From assembly GCA_022559845.1 (NCBI GenBank), contig CM040123.1, forward strand, positions 319,901,933 through 319,965,932: a stretch of 64,000 nt of DNA, read 5' to 3'. The first letter of the stretch is position 1. Every line of letters starts with the position of its first letter. The notes under the pieces were generated by a model. That model did no database searches. It had not been told where the DNA came from and saw only the letters and a program-made list of their open reading frames with translations. Origin of the DNA: Amorphophallus konjac (taxonomy: Eukaryota; Streptophyta; Magnoliopsida; Alismatales; Araceae). Both the position numbers and the translations under genes were made by a program. Positions 11,590 through 22,470 of this stretch are shown one piece after another.

Positions 11590-12240
11590 AGTCTTATAAA
11601 TGAAGTTCAAATACACAATGGAGGAAGAGATGTTATCAAATGGAAACATATCGAGCAAGCAACAAAGGCTAGCCACATTTGGGGGGCAATCCGTGAAAAA
11701 GGACCCTTATTGGCCTACTATGAGTGGATTTGGAAAAACCTGACTGCACAAATGGCATCTCACTGTACTTGGCAAGCAGCAATTCATAAATTACCCACAG
11801 CTAAAAATCGTCAGAAGAGGGAATACCACCTTCCAAATATGTGTGTTATGAAAAAATGCAAATGAGACTCAAGAACATCTCTTCTTTGAATGTTCTTATA
11901 CTAAATGGATATGGAAGCAGATTCTTATTCGGTTTGATCTCCACAGACAGCCAGAAATTGGGCTGTGTCAAGAACTCCAGTAGCTGCAACTACAATTTCC
12001 AGGAGCCCATCCAATGGTGAAGTTTGTAAGAATCCTGCTTCGGTTCACTATATGGAAGATTTGGAGGGAACGGTGTACTAGAATATTCAAGGACATTGTT
12101 GCCACCTCAAAAATTAATCTCCTTATCTAGATCCTTGAAGATGCTAGATGCTGTATAGAATTCCATGGGTTGAGCCGATTAACTAGGAGGGAAAAAACAA
12201 TATTCAAAAGGTTTAATTTAAATTTCCAATAATCTCTGAG
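11590..12240 (+). pseudogene. LINE zf-RVT-like C-terminus, broken
   Basis: MASHCTWQAAIHKLPTAKNR and the later CKNANETQEHLFFECSYTKWIW spread over two frames match the zinc-binding zf-RVT region at the end of plant L1 ORF2. The text ends in RLTRREKTIFKRFNLNF and a stop near 12230, followed by about 120 bp of 3' UTR and the A-run. Confidence 0.7.
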
Positions 12241-12360
12241 TCCACAACATGTGTGGTCCTGAGTTTCCTATTATACATATCTGCCAGAGCATTCTAGCAG
12301 ATTTTTGATGTACAGACATTTCTTTCTTTAACACAAAAGCAAATTACTTACAAAAAAAAT

Positions 12361-14362
12361 AACCTTGCAGGTGTGCCTTGAAAATAAAGAGCATGAAGCA
12401 ATCACTCCATCAAGGAAGCCAAGCTACACGGAAGTTATGGACTTCTTCAAGGATAAAATGAAAAACTCTCGTATAAAGAACTCAAGTGCTATCTCTCTCA
12501 ATTTCTGAAGAATAAATTCTATATTGATGATAATAGCATCTGAAAATTTTTCATTTGAAAAGATAATTCAAATTGTTGATTGTATGAGAATATTGCTATT
12601 TGAATGAATGTGTCTGGGCCTACATGCATGAGAATCAATCTGCATTGCATGTTATATGTCATAATGCATGTAGAGTCAAATTGAGGGGGAGTCTTCATTG
12701 CAGTCATTTTTGACCCCGTCAGTGCATCATCATGTCATGATCTTCTGGCATATAAAATAGTAACGTGTTGAAGGATAGACTAAATTTGTCTGGAAGCGAT
12801 AACTATGCATGAGAAAAATTCTCCGCCAAGTCCCAGAAGTCAAATATTCAATTCATTCTAGGCCACATCATTTAGAATTTCATATGTTCATCCGCTTAGT
12901 TCTGCATTGTCAAATGCATTTTCAGTGCACGACTTACTGGTATATTAAATGGTCATATGTGGAAGGACAGGTCAAGCCTGTCTAGAAACTGTCACTATGC
13001 GTAGAGGACCACCTGCACCAGGTACCAGAAGTTACTTGTGCATTTAGACATAAGCCATTCTAGTTTGAGTCAAAAAGTTTTTAAGCTTGTTAAAATGAAT
13101 GGCTGGATTGAGGGGGAGCTGAACTGTTTCAGTCTAAACATGTTGAACAATGTCTTGTTAAAGTACATGGATTCAATTGTTGAAATAATCAAGGGGAGTT
13201 TAATTTAGACAAAATTGTTTCTTTCCAAAATTTTGTGCCTCCTCTCCATGATTCTTGTACAAAATGATTCAATATAGGAGTTTCAGTTTCATACAAGGTT
13301 GAAGGCATATATGAGTCTATATTCTTGATGAGCACATAAAGATCCAATTGTCATGTTTGTTATATCAAAATTTTTGACATGGGCTATATTAAAATATTGT
13401 GCTGAATAAACTTGATATGAAATTTTAAAAAAACTTCCTAAAATTCATCCCAGCTGAAGAGCAGGTCAACCCAGCCTATTGAAAGCCCATCTCCTTCTTA
13501 TCTGGAATTCTGCCTGAAGAGCAGGCCAACTCATACTGTTTGATGTGTCACCTTAACTCATTGTCAGCTATCTCAGCACTTCTTTGGTCAAACATAACAC
13601 CTATTATCATGCTACATCTTTTTGTGTTTGCATATGTCCATAGATGTTGTCAATCTATTTTTTTGAGAGATGACAGCGACACAACCAAGAATTGGTGTCG
13701 ACATAGCAGTTGAGTTTTCATGATATCAGCGCTATGTTTGTGATTGTGCATCGACACCGTGTACTCCCTGCGTCAACGTAACAGTTTAAATTTGATGATC
13801 ATATTCATTTCTTCAGTTCTTTCTCTTCTAAATTGAACTATGATTATTCCTTCCTCATGTGCATAACTTCTATCTTTCTCTCAAGTAACATCCATTGAAA
13901 ATCATCTCTTGAGGGGGAATACTATTGTACAAATCTAACATAGTTCATACACTCAGGGGGAGCTTGAATTCAATGTTCTTATCTTAGAGCTTCCTATTAA
14001 TATTTCGGACCAAACCCAAATGAATTGATGGTTTAGAGTGTATAAACCTTAAATCTGGATTTAAGAATCTTGAAAATGACCATCTTAGTGTATGGAATAG
14101 ATTTAAAACAGACATAAAGAACTGTGACCTCACCTATTCCTGAATTCTAAATTTTGAAAGTATTGAGGCCACCTTGGTTACAGAACTTTACACTGAGTAC
14201 TATTTTTAAACATTGAAAATGGTCTGATGAATTTGGAAGGGAAAATGCCTAAGAAAAATTAAAAATTGAATCTGCAGAGCAGCGACTATGACTGACTGAA
14301 GAAACATGGACCCTTCACTAAAGAAGTGATGGGAATTGTGTCATGAAGTAAAACTCTAATTA
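12361..14362. other. AT-rich remnant with repeated AGGGGGAR tracts and degenerate repeats
   Basis: No coding frame of substance. AGGGGGA-type purine tracts occur near 12683, 13110, 13190, 13911 and 13958. Two degenerate copies of a roughly 190-bp unit start near 12735 and 12925 (both with CCAGAAGT), and a 58-bp pair with GAAGAGCAGG lies at 13451 and 13509. Several purine tracts before the 3' LTR are known in Sireviruses, so this may be the end of a Ty1/copia Sirevirus, but no pol or LTR supports it here. Confidence 0.35.
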
Positions 14363-14367
14363 ACTCT
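14363..14367. repeat. Target-site duplication of the outer Tat element, left copy
   Basis: actct, repeated exactly at 58673-58677 on the far side of the element 44 kb away. Confidence 0.9.
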
Positions 14368-14988
14368 TGAAGAGGCGTGATCTCATGCTGAAGCCTAAGT
14401 CGTCCGATCTTCCTCGAACATTGAATGTGGCCACGCTAGATTAGAACTTTCCAAGGTGGGAAATGGATCAGGGGGCCCAGGGGAATAGCCCTGGGGAAAA
14501 CCCTCCAATACTTAAGTCAGTAAAGTAATAGAGCGCTATCCAGAGGAGAAGGGAGGGGGTGGGCACGAGACTGCTCTCCACCAATATGGGTGACTGAGAG
14601 TGCTCAGAATCGCTTACCTTTTCCGGAAGGCTTCCTTTGATTTTTATAATGGTTCATTCTCTTTTGGGGATAGGGGGAGAAGGAGTGTTCAGGGGGTGTT
14701 ACCCCTTTAAATACGGGCTCTCCCTCGTTCGAGGGCGCTTACCCTTTCTCCATCATGACACCCGAGCTTCCATTGGCCGGTTACGCTTGGCCGCCCTTTG
14801 GGCTCTTCCCCAAGCAACCGTTACTCGGACTCCTGGGCCTAGAGGTCGCCTAGGTTGTGTCAATCCGAGTGATTTAGGCTTCTTGATAAGTGGGCCCAAT
14901 AATAGGGCAGTCACCTGTTCGGCTCTGCGGGTCCAGTTGGGCCGCTTTGGGCCACATATCTTTGGGGCCACAAATTTACCCCTCTCTA
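14368..14988 (-). repeat. 3' LTR of the outer Tat element
   Basis: TG start shared with 58049-58672; the end reads CTCTCTA where the other copy has CTCTCCA, a C to T change in the terminal CA. A minus-strand TATA (complement of 14706-14713) matches the 5' LTR. Confidence 0.9.
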
Positions 14989-15010
14989 CTTGCCCCCCCC
15001 CCCCTCTACA
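14989..15010 (-). other. Polypurine tract of the outer Tat element
   Basis: A run of C on the plus strand (G on the minus strand) directly inside the 3' LTR, as required for plus-strand priming of a minus-strand element. Confidence 0.7.
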
Positions 15011-15087
15011 CCCGAGCTGCGGGATGGGCTCGGAGAGTAGAGGATGTACCGACTGGGGTTGTGGCCCGGATGGGGATTGGCCCTTAT

Positions 15088-15291
15088 GAGTTGTCCCTGC
15101 TTTTAGGGGCCATCAGTATGGCTATCCTAACACATGGGGGCTTGAGCGTAATGATGTTGCGTTACGCATCGGCTCGGATGAAGACTAGCTGTTGCGAGCT
15201 GTCCCTGCTTCGAGGCTTAGAGGCCATTAATACGGCTACCCTGACATATGGGGGCTCGCGCGTAATGATAATGTGTTGTGCATCGGCTCGG
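15088..15291. repeat. Two tandem copies of a ~108-bp unit upstream of the antisense promoter
   Basis: 15088-15177 and 15196-15291 share GTCCCTGCTT, GGCCAT, CATATGGGGGCT-like text and GCATCGGCTCGG. They lie 60-260 bp before the TATA box at 15351 and may be promoter elements for the antisense ORF. Confidence 0.55.
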
Positions 15292-15350
15292 GGGTGCCCT
15301 TCTTGGAGTTTGAAATGTTGCGGTGGTTCTTCTTAGGGCCGCTTAGGGCC

Positions 15351-15359
15351 TATAAATAG
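15351..15359 (+). promoter_or_regulatory. TATA box of the Tat antisense ORF
   Basis: TATAAATAG on the plus strand, opposite to the element's own direction, 81 bp before the first ATG (15440) of the antisense frame. It is a canonical plant TATA box in a GC-rich setting. Confidence 0.55.
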
Positions 15360-15439
15360 CTTATGTACTTGCATTTCACGTTTCCTCTGTTTAGGGCTTT
15401 TCCTCCCTTCGTTGCTTTCGTGGGCTCATAACGGGTTTT

Positions 15440-17796
15440 ATGCATCGAATGGATAATCAGAGGGAGCAAGAGATAACAGAAGCTTTTACAGAGTTAGCGG
15501 AGATCACCGCAGATGTGATTCGCCAGCTTCCTCCTCCCGCCAGTTCGTCGGATTCCAGTGCCTTTTCTTCTCCTTCCTGATCTGCAATGGCAATGACGAA
15601 GCCGAAGTCCAGGAGATCGAGCGAGGGGTGGGAGGTTCAGAGCCTGTGCCAAGCCATCATCTCTGCAGCGAACTGACCGAACTAGAGGTGAAGGAACTTG
15701 AGATTCGCTTCTAGCTTCCGTGGCGGTATTTCTTTTCCCCAGTGAAACCCCACGAGTCTAGTTTGGACACCCGCTCAGGCTTCTTCTGTACCTATCTCTT
15801 GGCCTGGAAGTGTGGCTTTCGTCTTCCTCTCCCCCTCTTTGTTGCCGAGCTGCTGAGGTTTTACCAACTGGCTCCTGTTCAGCTGGTCTCCAACTCTTAT
15901 ACTTTCATCTTTTCCTTCATCGTCCTCTGCCGCTTATGCGGTTTCGCCGCGTCCCTCGACCTCTTTCATGCCTTCTTTGAACTGAAAGAGCACGTTCATG
16001 CCGGGAAGGGTTTTTATTACCTTCAGGCCAAGAGGGGGATGAACTGTGACACCCTCTCCCCTCGGGACTCTTCACACAAAGGGTGGAAAACCCAATATTT
16101 CTAGGTGGGAGCCAACAAGGGTGCTTGTTGGAATTTTCCTGAGTTGCCGAATTACCACCCTATATTCCTTGCAAAGCATCCGGTGATTTTGTTCGGAGAT
16201 TGAGGAGGATATTAAGATCCTTCAAAGTTAACGACAGTTGACCACAGAGCTCATGTCCCCAGCCAATTTCTAGTGCTATGGTCGCTTCGAGTTGCCTCCT
16301 GAGGTTAAAGGTTCCAGACGTTTGACCTTATACATCATCTTGATGGCTTTTTATTCATAGCTCGCCCTTGGTCGATAGAGCCTGTCCACGGTGCCGGCGA
16401 GGATCACCGAACACCTATGGAGGTTGACAATCAGGTAGAGGTGGTTGCCCAAGACGGACCATCGATCCCCAAGGGCCCCTCCTCTGCTCAAGATATGGGC
16501 AAGAGGGTCCTTCTTGAGGGGGAGCTGTAGCAGCGAGGATCCAAGCGTAAAGCTCCTGAGGAACGACTGTTGCTGTCCTCGATGAAGGCCTTGACTGCCG
16601 AGCGGAGCAGGAAGAAGAAGATGAAGGATCCGTGCACGATCGAGGAGCCTACGACCAAGGGTGCCCGTCTCTCGGAGTCTCTAATCCCCCCGCCGGAGGC
16701 ACCCGTTTCGACTGAAGGGATCCCATCTGAGCCTGTCGGAGCGCGCAGGGAGGAGGAAGTCAGTTCGGGGATCCTGACCGAGCCGAGCGTCGTAGTTCTG
16801 AGTCTGGATACATCTGAGGGGGACATCTCGGCGTTGACTCCTCCAAGGAGCAGTCCCGTCTTGCAGTAGGGACGATTTTCCATCCAGGCCTCGTTGTATA
16901 AGCGTTGCCGAGCTTTGGCATCTCCGTCTGTTGAGGACGAATTTCGGCGATGCTCCCCTCCAATGCTTCTCGAAAGGGTTATGGAGGGAGGGCTGTTCAT
17001 GGCTCAACTGGGGGCCAAAATCGCTGATTACTTGGTGCAGATGGAGAGCAGTGAGTCGGTCCAAGCCAAGGGTCACGCCGAGTTTTACCGAAAGGTGGGA
17101 TAATTATCATCTGAGCTTGGGGTCCTTTGGCGGGAAACGGCCTTGCTCCGGTCGCAGGATCAGGCGAGCCAGGAGAAAGTACGGTTACTGTCTGAGCAGC
17201 TATCCCAGGCTTAATACATGGCTGAGCTAAATAGCAGACTCTTGGAGGAGGAGTGCCAGGCCTATGCAGCGAGCTCGGGGCAATGGGGGATCGAGCGGGA
17301 AGAGCTTGGCAGTCATCTCCTGGAGGCAGAGAGAGTGAGGAGGGAGTCCTAGGTGAAGCTGGCTGAGGCCGAGGCGAGACTGGCTGAGGCTAGGGTGAAG
17401 TTAGCCAAGGCAGAGGCAAAATTGACCGAACTCAGGGCGAAGGAAGCAGAAGCCAAGGTGAGGGCGATCCAGCAATATCTGGGCTCGGAGGAATATCTCA
17501 AAGCCTTAAAGAAGACTGCCTTCACCTACTACGAGCTGGGCTACCGGCGTGGACTGCGGAAGGGCTTTGCGCAAGGTTTCAGGCGGGCATCGGATCTAGC
17601 AAAGGAGCAGGTCCTCGATGCACTCATTTTTGACCCTGGGCAACGCTACGACTCGAGCGAAGAAGGCTCAAATTCTCCTTCTTCATCAACGTCAAGCGGC
17701 AGAGGGGAAAGCAAGGACACTTCTACTCTTATGGAGGGGGGATCGCCAACTCCGGTTGCTTCGGGAGAGCACACAGTCGAGGTAGTTCCCACATAG
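15440..17796 (+). pseudogene. Tat antisense ORF (PF04195-like 'putative gypsy type transposon' protein), broken
   Basis: Plus-strand coding remnants, antisense to the retrotransposon. The start MHRMDNQREQE (15440) ends at about 15580; the frame at 15742-16104 has RLPLPLFVAELLRFYQLAPVQL, FIVLCRLCGF and KGFYYLQAKRG, the pattern of the PF04195 domain found in antisense ORFs of Tat elements. After several breaks, 16570-16869 is an acidic, Pro-rich linker, and 17353-17796 is an Ala/Glu/Lys coiled coil of KLAEAEARLAEAR type followed by an acidic Ser-rich tail. The function of such proteins is not known. Stops and frameshifts divide the frame into at least four parts. Confidence 0.65.
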
Positions 17797-19146
17797 GTGG
17801 GGTCAGTGCCTGAGTCGGCTGTCACCGAGGGAGCCGGGCGGGCGCTGCCCTCTACTGCCGAGATGGTGCCGAGCGCCGAGGGCCTTCTAGCCACCAAGCT
17901 TCAAGGAGGATCACAGACAACCCACCCTTCTCTTATCTCCATAGATTAGGTTTAGCTTGTACTTGCTCTGCTGGCCCCTTTTTTTGTTTTGTTTTTCTAT
18001 GGCCATCTGGAACCTTTTCATGTATTTACTTTCTTTCTATATATAATGGCAATGGTGTTTAGATCACACTTAAATGCTCCTTACTGTCTTTGACCGAGTA
18101 TGGTTTATCGTATCCATGCACGGACGTCAGCAGATCGAATATCTCGTACGATTTTCCTGCCGAAAAATCTGGTCACGTGCCGATCTATCAATACGTAGGT
18201 GCTGATCTGGTGCCTTTATGTTCTTCCCAAGCCTTGAATGACCTGCCTTTTTGCGTATTCCCGTAGAAGGACTTCGGGGACAGGGAGGCGTAACTACTCC
18301 TAGGAGAGGACGTCCACCTTCTCTTTGAAGCCCCTTCGCGTCTTTTCGAGGGGAGGGTCAATTAAGGTGAAGTACCACCCCCTTCGGCCTATAAAAGGCT
18401 CCGAAGGGTGCCTCCTCCTATTCACGCTATATAAGGGCCCTCATCTTCTTTGTTGCCTTTCTCTGGTGATGCATGGAGGCCGACGATGAAGACAAAGGCC
18501 TTTACGGTTTCTGGGTGCGTTCGAGTTGCTTCGACGTAGAAGAATAGAAGACGACTGGGTGGACGGCGTAGAAGAATAGAAGGCATGTAACAGGGCGTTC
18601 TTCTATGACTTCTGGGCTGCCGCCTACATATGGAGAGGGGATGGCTCGGAGGATGGTTTGAGAGAGGAAGGTGAGGAAGGCTTTTCGTTTATCTATCTCC
18701 CTTCGTCCCTCTCCCCTCCTCCCCTCCCACTCCATATACCCCAAGGGAGTGTTCAATTTCTTTTTCTCTCTTTTATTCTTCTTCTTTTTTCCTGTTTCTT
18801 CTTGCCGACACCATCAATTCTTGATGGAGCTTTCTCTTGTTGGCGTCGCCTCCTCTTGAGGGAGCCTTCTCTTGTTTTTCTTTACTAATACCATCTCTTC
18901 CTGACCACCTGAGCAGACTAGGTCGGTTGCCTTACTACCCGAGCTAGTTTCCACACCTGGTGGAGTCAGTGGCTCGGTTCGAGGCTACTAACCCTGTCTG
19001 CGCCGAGCTATTAGTCCCTGTTGTACCTTTGTCTCTTTTTTATAAATATATTGTACTGGCCATGGCCTATCTGATGTACAAAAAATGTTGATGCAATAAA
19101 AATGAGGATTGCTATCTTAATTGACTTCTTACATGTATGGATGGGC
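17797..19146. other. Tat spacer between antisense ORF and pol end, with two plus-strand TATA-like boxes
   Basis: No supported gene. TATAAAAGG (18390-18398) and TATATAAG (18428-18435) lie 38 bp apart on the plus strand, each near a G+C-rich context, followed by ATGs at 18470-18490 without a long frame. A pyrimidine-rich stretch runs from 18700 to 18800 and AATAAA lies near 19097. Confidence 0.45.
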
Positions 19147-19537
19147 TCAGAAATAGAATTTTTGTAATGCCGCAGTGTTCCAAGTCTGAGGAATTGGTTT
19201 TCCTTCCATGGTAGATAGCCGGTAAGCTCCTTTTCCGAGCTTCTCGACCACTCGGTAGGGGCCTTCCCAATTAGGGGCCAGCTTCCTCACCGTCTCTAGT
19301 GGTCGAGAGGCTTCAGCCTTTCTCAGGACGAGGTCTCCCAGCTGGAACTGTCTATCTCACACCCGAGTGCTATAGTAATGAGTCATGCGCTGCCAGTATT
19401 CCGTTGCTCAGATCCTTGCGACTTCGCGTACTTCATCGGCTAGGTCCAAGTTTTCCAGTAACTTATGTTCATTGGGCTCGGGCAGGAAGTTAGAAACTTG
19501 AAGGGAGGGGCTACCGATCTCCAGTGGGATGACTACC
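19147..19537 (-). pseudogene. Tat integrase C-terminal end (3' part of the split pol)
   Basis: On the minus strand this reads VVIPLEIGSPSLQ at the insertion edge, then GDLVLRKAEASRPLET, LAPNWEGPYRVVEKLGKGAYRL and QTWNTAALQKFYF with a TGA at 19147-19149. This is the standard end of Tat-lineage pol. It continues exactly from VYGTK at 40877-40900 across the 21.3-kb insertion, with the duplicated GGTAG used once. At least one internal stop (near 19359) is present. Confidence 0.85.
19533..19537. repeat. Target-site duplication of the giant element, left copy
   Basis: ctacc, repeated exactly at 40877-40881. Confidence 0.95.
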
Positions 19538-19897
19538 TGTGGACGCACTTTTCGTTCGTTTATTATGCTCGTCTATTCGGGAATGGTTGATTCATCTATT
19601 AAGTGCGTGGGCGTGCCAGTCACAAAGTGACGATTTATTCGGGCTCCGAAGAGCCCATGGTGCACTCGATCTGACTCGGTCAGACGATTGTGTGGTTCGT
19701 GTCCGGACCAAAACCCGTCGCGCCATAAAGGTCACGGCGTCATTTACATCTCTCATATGAGAGAACACCCTTGATTAATCGCCGGGATTTAGGGCCTCAT
19801 GGCCAAGAAATTAATTGCATGAAAGGTCTATTACGAGGTATTGAAATCCTCGCGCGGGGGTGAGAAGAAAACCATTCGCGGTCATGTCAATCGTGTA

Positions 19898-20860
19898 CTG
19901 ACCATTTAATGTTCGGACGAATGTCCGGCTCAAGAAAATCGCGGTTGTCGCGGGAAAACCGAAACGCATGTGTGTCGAGGTACGGCAAATTTATTGTTCG
20001 GAAGAGCGGAAAACGTTCGGCTGAGCCTCGGTTGGAGCGGTCAAAAACAAGTAAATCTGTTGGCCCGGTGCAAGAGCAAGCTGCGGCCATATTGCGGGGG
20101 GGCCCCCCGCGGTCGAAACAAGACTTGCATGAGTGTCATTAATATTTTCGGTGCAAAGGGGCAACGAGGGAATATCCCTTGAATCGGCTGAAAAGCCCTG
20201 TGTCTAGGGAAGCGGACGTTCAAAATGTGTCGGTCATTCGGGACACCGTTTAATATTCGGACGGGTGTCAGGCTTGAGAATATCATAATCGTCGCAGGAG
20301 GACCTGGAACAAATGTATGCCGTGATACGGCAAATACGTTATTCTGAGACACTGAAAACCCTCGGTTAAATCTCAGTTAGTGTAGCAGGAAACTAGCGAA
20401 TTTATTGGCCCGGTGCGAGATCGAGTCGGGACCATACCGGGGGTGCCTCCCGCGGTCCAAACGGGGCTTGCGTGAGCATTGTTAATATTTTCGATGCCGA
20501 AGGGCAGCGGGAAAGTGTCCCGGGACTAGATTCCAAAATAAAGACGCATACCGAGATGGCTAGCTATAGGCCTAAGATGTGGGTCAGGCAATGACCATGA
20601 CTAGGGCGAACCCGTGGTCTAAGCATGACTCGCGAAGGTCTTATTGATGTTCCCATGCGTAGGGTTCGGGGATGATGAGAGCCGTCTCGTTCCATCCAGA
20701 TTGTGTTGGTCGTTCATGGACCACTCTATGTTCGGATAAAGATCCGTATTGAAGGTGCGACGTAAACGGAAAATAAACCCGTACAAATGTATGCCGAGTT
20801 TACGGCAATCTCAATGAGAGAGCGGGAACGAATCCCAATGGGAAAGCATCAGGTTTGATA
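19898..20860. repeat. Three degenerate long repeats in the left LTR
   Basis: Units begin near 19898, 20247 and 20720 with ACC-TTTAAT-TTCGGA-like text and share CGGCAAAT, TTGGCCCGGTGC and CCGCGGTC blocks at matching offsets. Spacing is about 350 and 470 bp. The same series lies at 35617-36560 in the right LTR. Confidence 0.65.
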
Positions 20861-20862
20861 AA

Positions 20863-20867
20863 CTATA
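20863..20867. repeat. Target-site duplication of the Cassandra element
   Basis: ctata, repeated at 21351-21355. The right LTR of the giant element has a single ctata at the same place (36577-36581), the empty site. Confidence 0.95.
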
Positions 20868-20965
20868 TGTCACGCCCCGTACTCTATACCGTCGAGGTAT
20901 TGTCCGCTTTGTCCTATCGGCCTCACGATTTTGTCCCTTTCTAACAGTGATCGGCTCCAGAATGA

Positions 20966-21033
20966 GGGACTTCCCGGGCAGGTCACCCATCCCAGTACTA
21001 CTCCCCATTAAGCACACTTAACTTCGGAGTTCT
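20966..21033 (-). ncRNA. 5S rRNA-derived block in Cassandra LTR 1
   Basis: On the minus strand AACTCCGAAGTTAAG, TAGTACTGGGATGGGTGACC and GGGAAGTCC match the middle and 3' half of plant 5S rRNA. The pol III A-box and C-box parts are kept with few changes. The 5' third of 5S is absent, so this is not a host 5S gene. Confidence 0.85.
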
Positions 21034-21204
21034 TTTCAAGAACTGAGCCGATACTTCAAAAGGTGCCTCGGTAATATAGAGTACAACTTTGCTATATTTG
21101 AGGGTGTTACAATCTACCCCTCTTATACCGTCGATGTATTGTCCGCTTTGGCCTATCGGCCTCACGGTTTTGTCCCTTTCTAACAGTGATCGGCTCCAGA
21201 ATGA

Positions 21205-21272
21205 GGGACTTCCCGGGCAGGTCACCCATCCCAGTACTACTCCCCATTAAGCACACTTAACTTCGGAGTTCT
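21205..21272 (-). ncRNA. 5S rRNA-derived block in Cassandra LTR 2
   Basis: Same block as in the first LTR copy, identical by eye across the A-box and C-box parts. Confidence 0.85.
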
Positions 21273-21487
21273 TTTCAAGAACTGAGCCGATACTTCAAAA
21301 GGTGCCTCGATAATATAGAGTACAACTTTGCTATATTTGAGGGTGTTACACTATAGGCCCAAAGTAATATCGGATTACGACCGTATTGAGATGGCTCCCA
21401 AGGCCCGAATCCGACTTGGAGGGGGCAGCGTCAATGTTCCCTTTATACCGGGTCTTGAGGAGAATGAGGCTGTGGAGCGGAGCTCAT

Positions 21488-21710
21488 CATTTATTATTAT
21501 TATTTACATTTCTATCATTACTATTTGTTATTACTTTATATATTTTTTTCTAGTGAGTTTGTTATTATTGTTCATTTATTATTATTATTTTTGTTATTAT
21601 TATCTACTTATTTATTTATTATATTCTTTTTATTGAATCGGTAACTATTATTACTTATTTCCCCTTTTTATTATTATAATTTTATCATTATTATTATTAT
21701 TTATCCCCCC
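21488..21710. repeat. TTA/TTAT-rich low-complexity tract, left LTR
   Basis: Almost only A and T with TTATTA repeats, in an otherwise GC-balanced LTR. The matching tract in the right LTR is 36714-36930. Confidence 0.8.
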
Positions 21711-21774
21711 CTTTTATGAGTCCGTTATGATTGTTATTGCTTGTTGCATTTGGCATGTGTATGGAGAGGACAGA

Positions 21775-21990
21775 GGAGAGTGTCGCTGAAGGATTAGGAA
21801 GTGTGCCGCTAGGGAGCTGAGAGCGCACCGCTGAAGGATCTGGGATGTACCGCTGAAGGATAAAGGGGTGTGTACCGCTGGACGGTAAAGGGGGGTGTAC
21901 CGCTGGAGGACCAATGGGTGTACCGCTGGAAGGTAAAGGGGGTGTACCGCTGGAGGGTTTAAGCTGTACCGCTGGAGGGTTGAAGGTTGT
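21775..21990. repeat. ~27-bp tandem repeats with ACCGCTGGAGG core, left LTR
   Basis: About nine units of the form GTGTACCGCTGRAGG plus AT-rich filler. Matching series in the right LTR: 37005-37220. Confidence 0.75.
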
Positions 21991-22329
21991 ACCTTTAGTT
22001 GATTAGAATGTTTTATTGTTGTTGATTTCATTTGTTTGTTGCTTTCTCTTTGTCTTTTAATTCGTTATTGCCCCATTTGTTTGTTACTTCATTTTGTCCT
22101 CTTAATATGTTATCGTTTCTAACGAAAATTCGGCAGCATCTCCCCTTGACCTGAGCGTAAGGGAGATACAGGGAACGTGCCCACATGGAGTGGCGGAACC
22201 CGACAATTGGAGGTGGGCGCCCAAGAGCGGCAACACCTTAATAAAACCTCGGAAAACTCGGAGGGGACGATAGACGGGAAACACTGGGCTAATGCAGCCT
22301 AAGGATACCCTGACTGGAAGGGAGAGGGC

Positions 22330-22470
22330 CAGGTGTGCCGCTGAGGCAGCCAAGGGTGTATCGCTGAGCGGGCCAACAGGGGAGGTGTGCCGCTGAGGTA
22401 GCTAAGGGTGTACCGCTGAGCAGGCCAACAGGGGAGGTGTGCCGCTGAGGCGGCCAAGGGTGGTGTGATG
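22330..22470. repeat. ~52-bp tandem repeats, three copies, left LTR
   Basis: Units start at 22332, 22385 and 22437 with GGTGTGCCGCTGAGG and contain GGCCAACAGGGGA. The right LTR has five units (37558-37795), so copy number changed after insertion or during replication. Confidence 0.8.

Larger units (their letters stand above)
8888..12360 (+). mobile_element. L1-type LINE, 5' part missing, decayed
   Basis: A non-LTR retrotransposon on the plus strand: end of the APE endonuclease, reverse transcriptase, C-terminal zf-RVT region, and a tail with an A-run (about 12352-12359). It begins exactly where the Tekay LTR ends, so Tekay most likely inserted into its endonuclease and the missing 5' part should lie left of the window. 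Many stops and frameshifts make it inactive. Confidence 0.85.
20868..21350 (-). mobile_element. Cassandra-type TRIM with 5S rRNA-like LTRs, partly deleted
   Basis: A 483-bp insert starting TGTCACG and ending GTTACA on the plus strand, absent from the matching site of the other LTR. It has one full 244-bp LTR (20868-21111), a short purine tract (complement of 21112-21122), and a second LTR copy (about 21123-21350) lacking its first ~17 bp on the plus strand, with no primer-binding site. Both copies carry a 5S rRNA-like block on the minus strand, which is the hallmark of Cassandra. The internal region is deleted, so this copy cannot prime reverse transcription. Confidence 0.9.

Noticed and set aside
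14637..15336. Overlapping plus-strand frames across the Tat 3' LTR edge
   Set aside because: They span the LTR end and the poly-C tract; no family match.
20966..21033. Host 5S rRNA gene
   Set aside because: Lacks the 5' third of 5S, is bounded by retrotransposon LTR ends and a target duplication.
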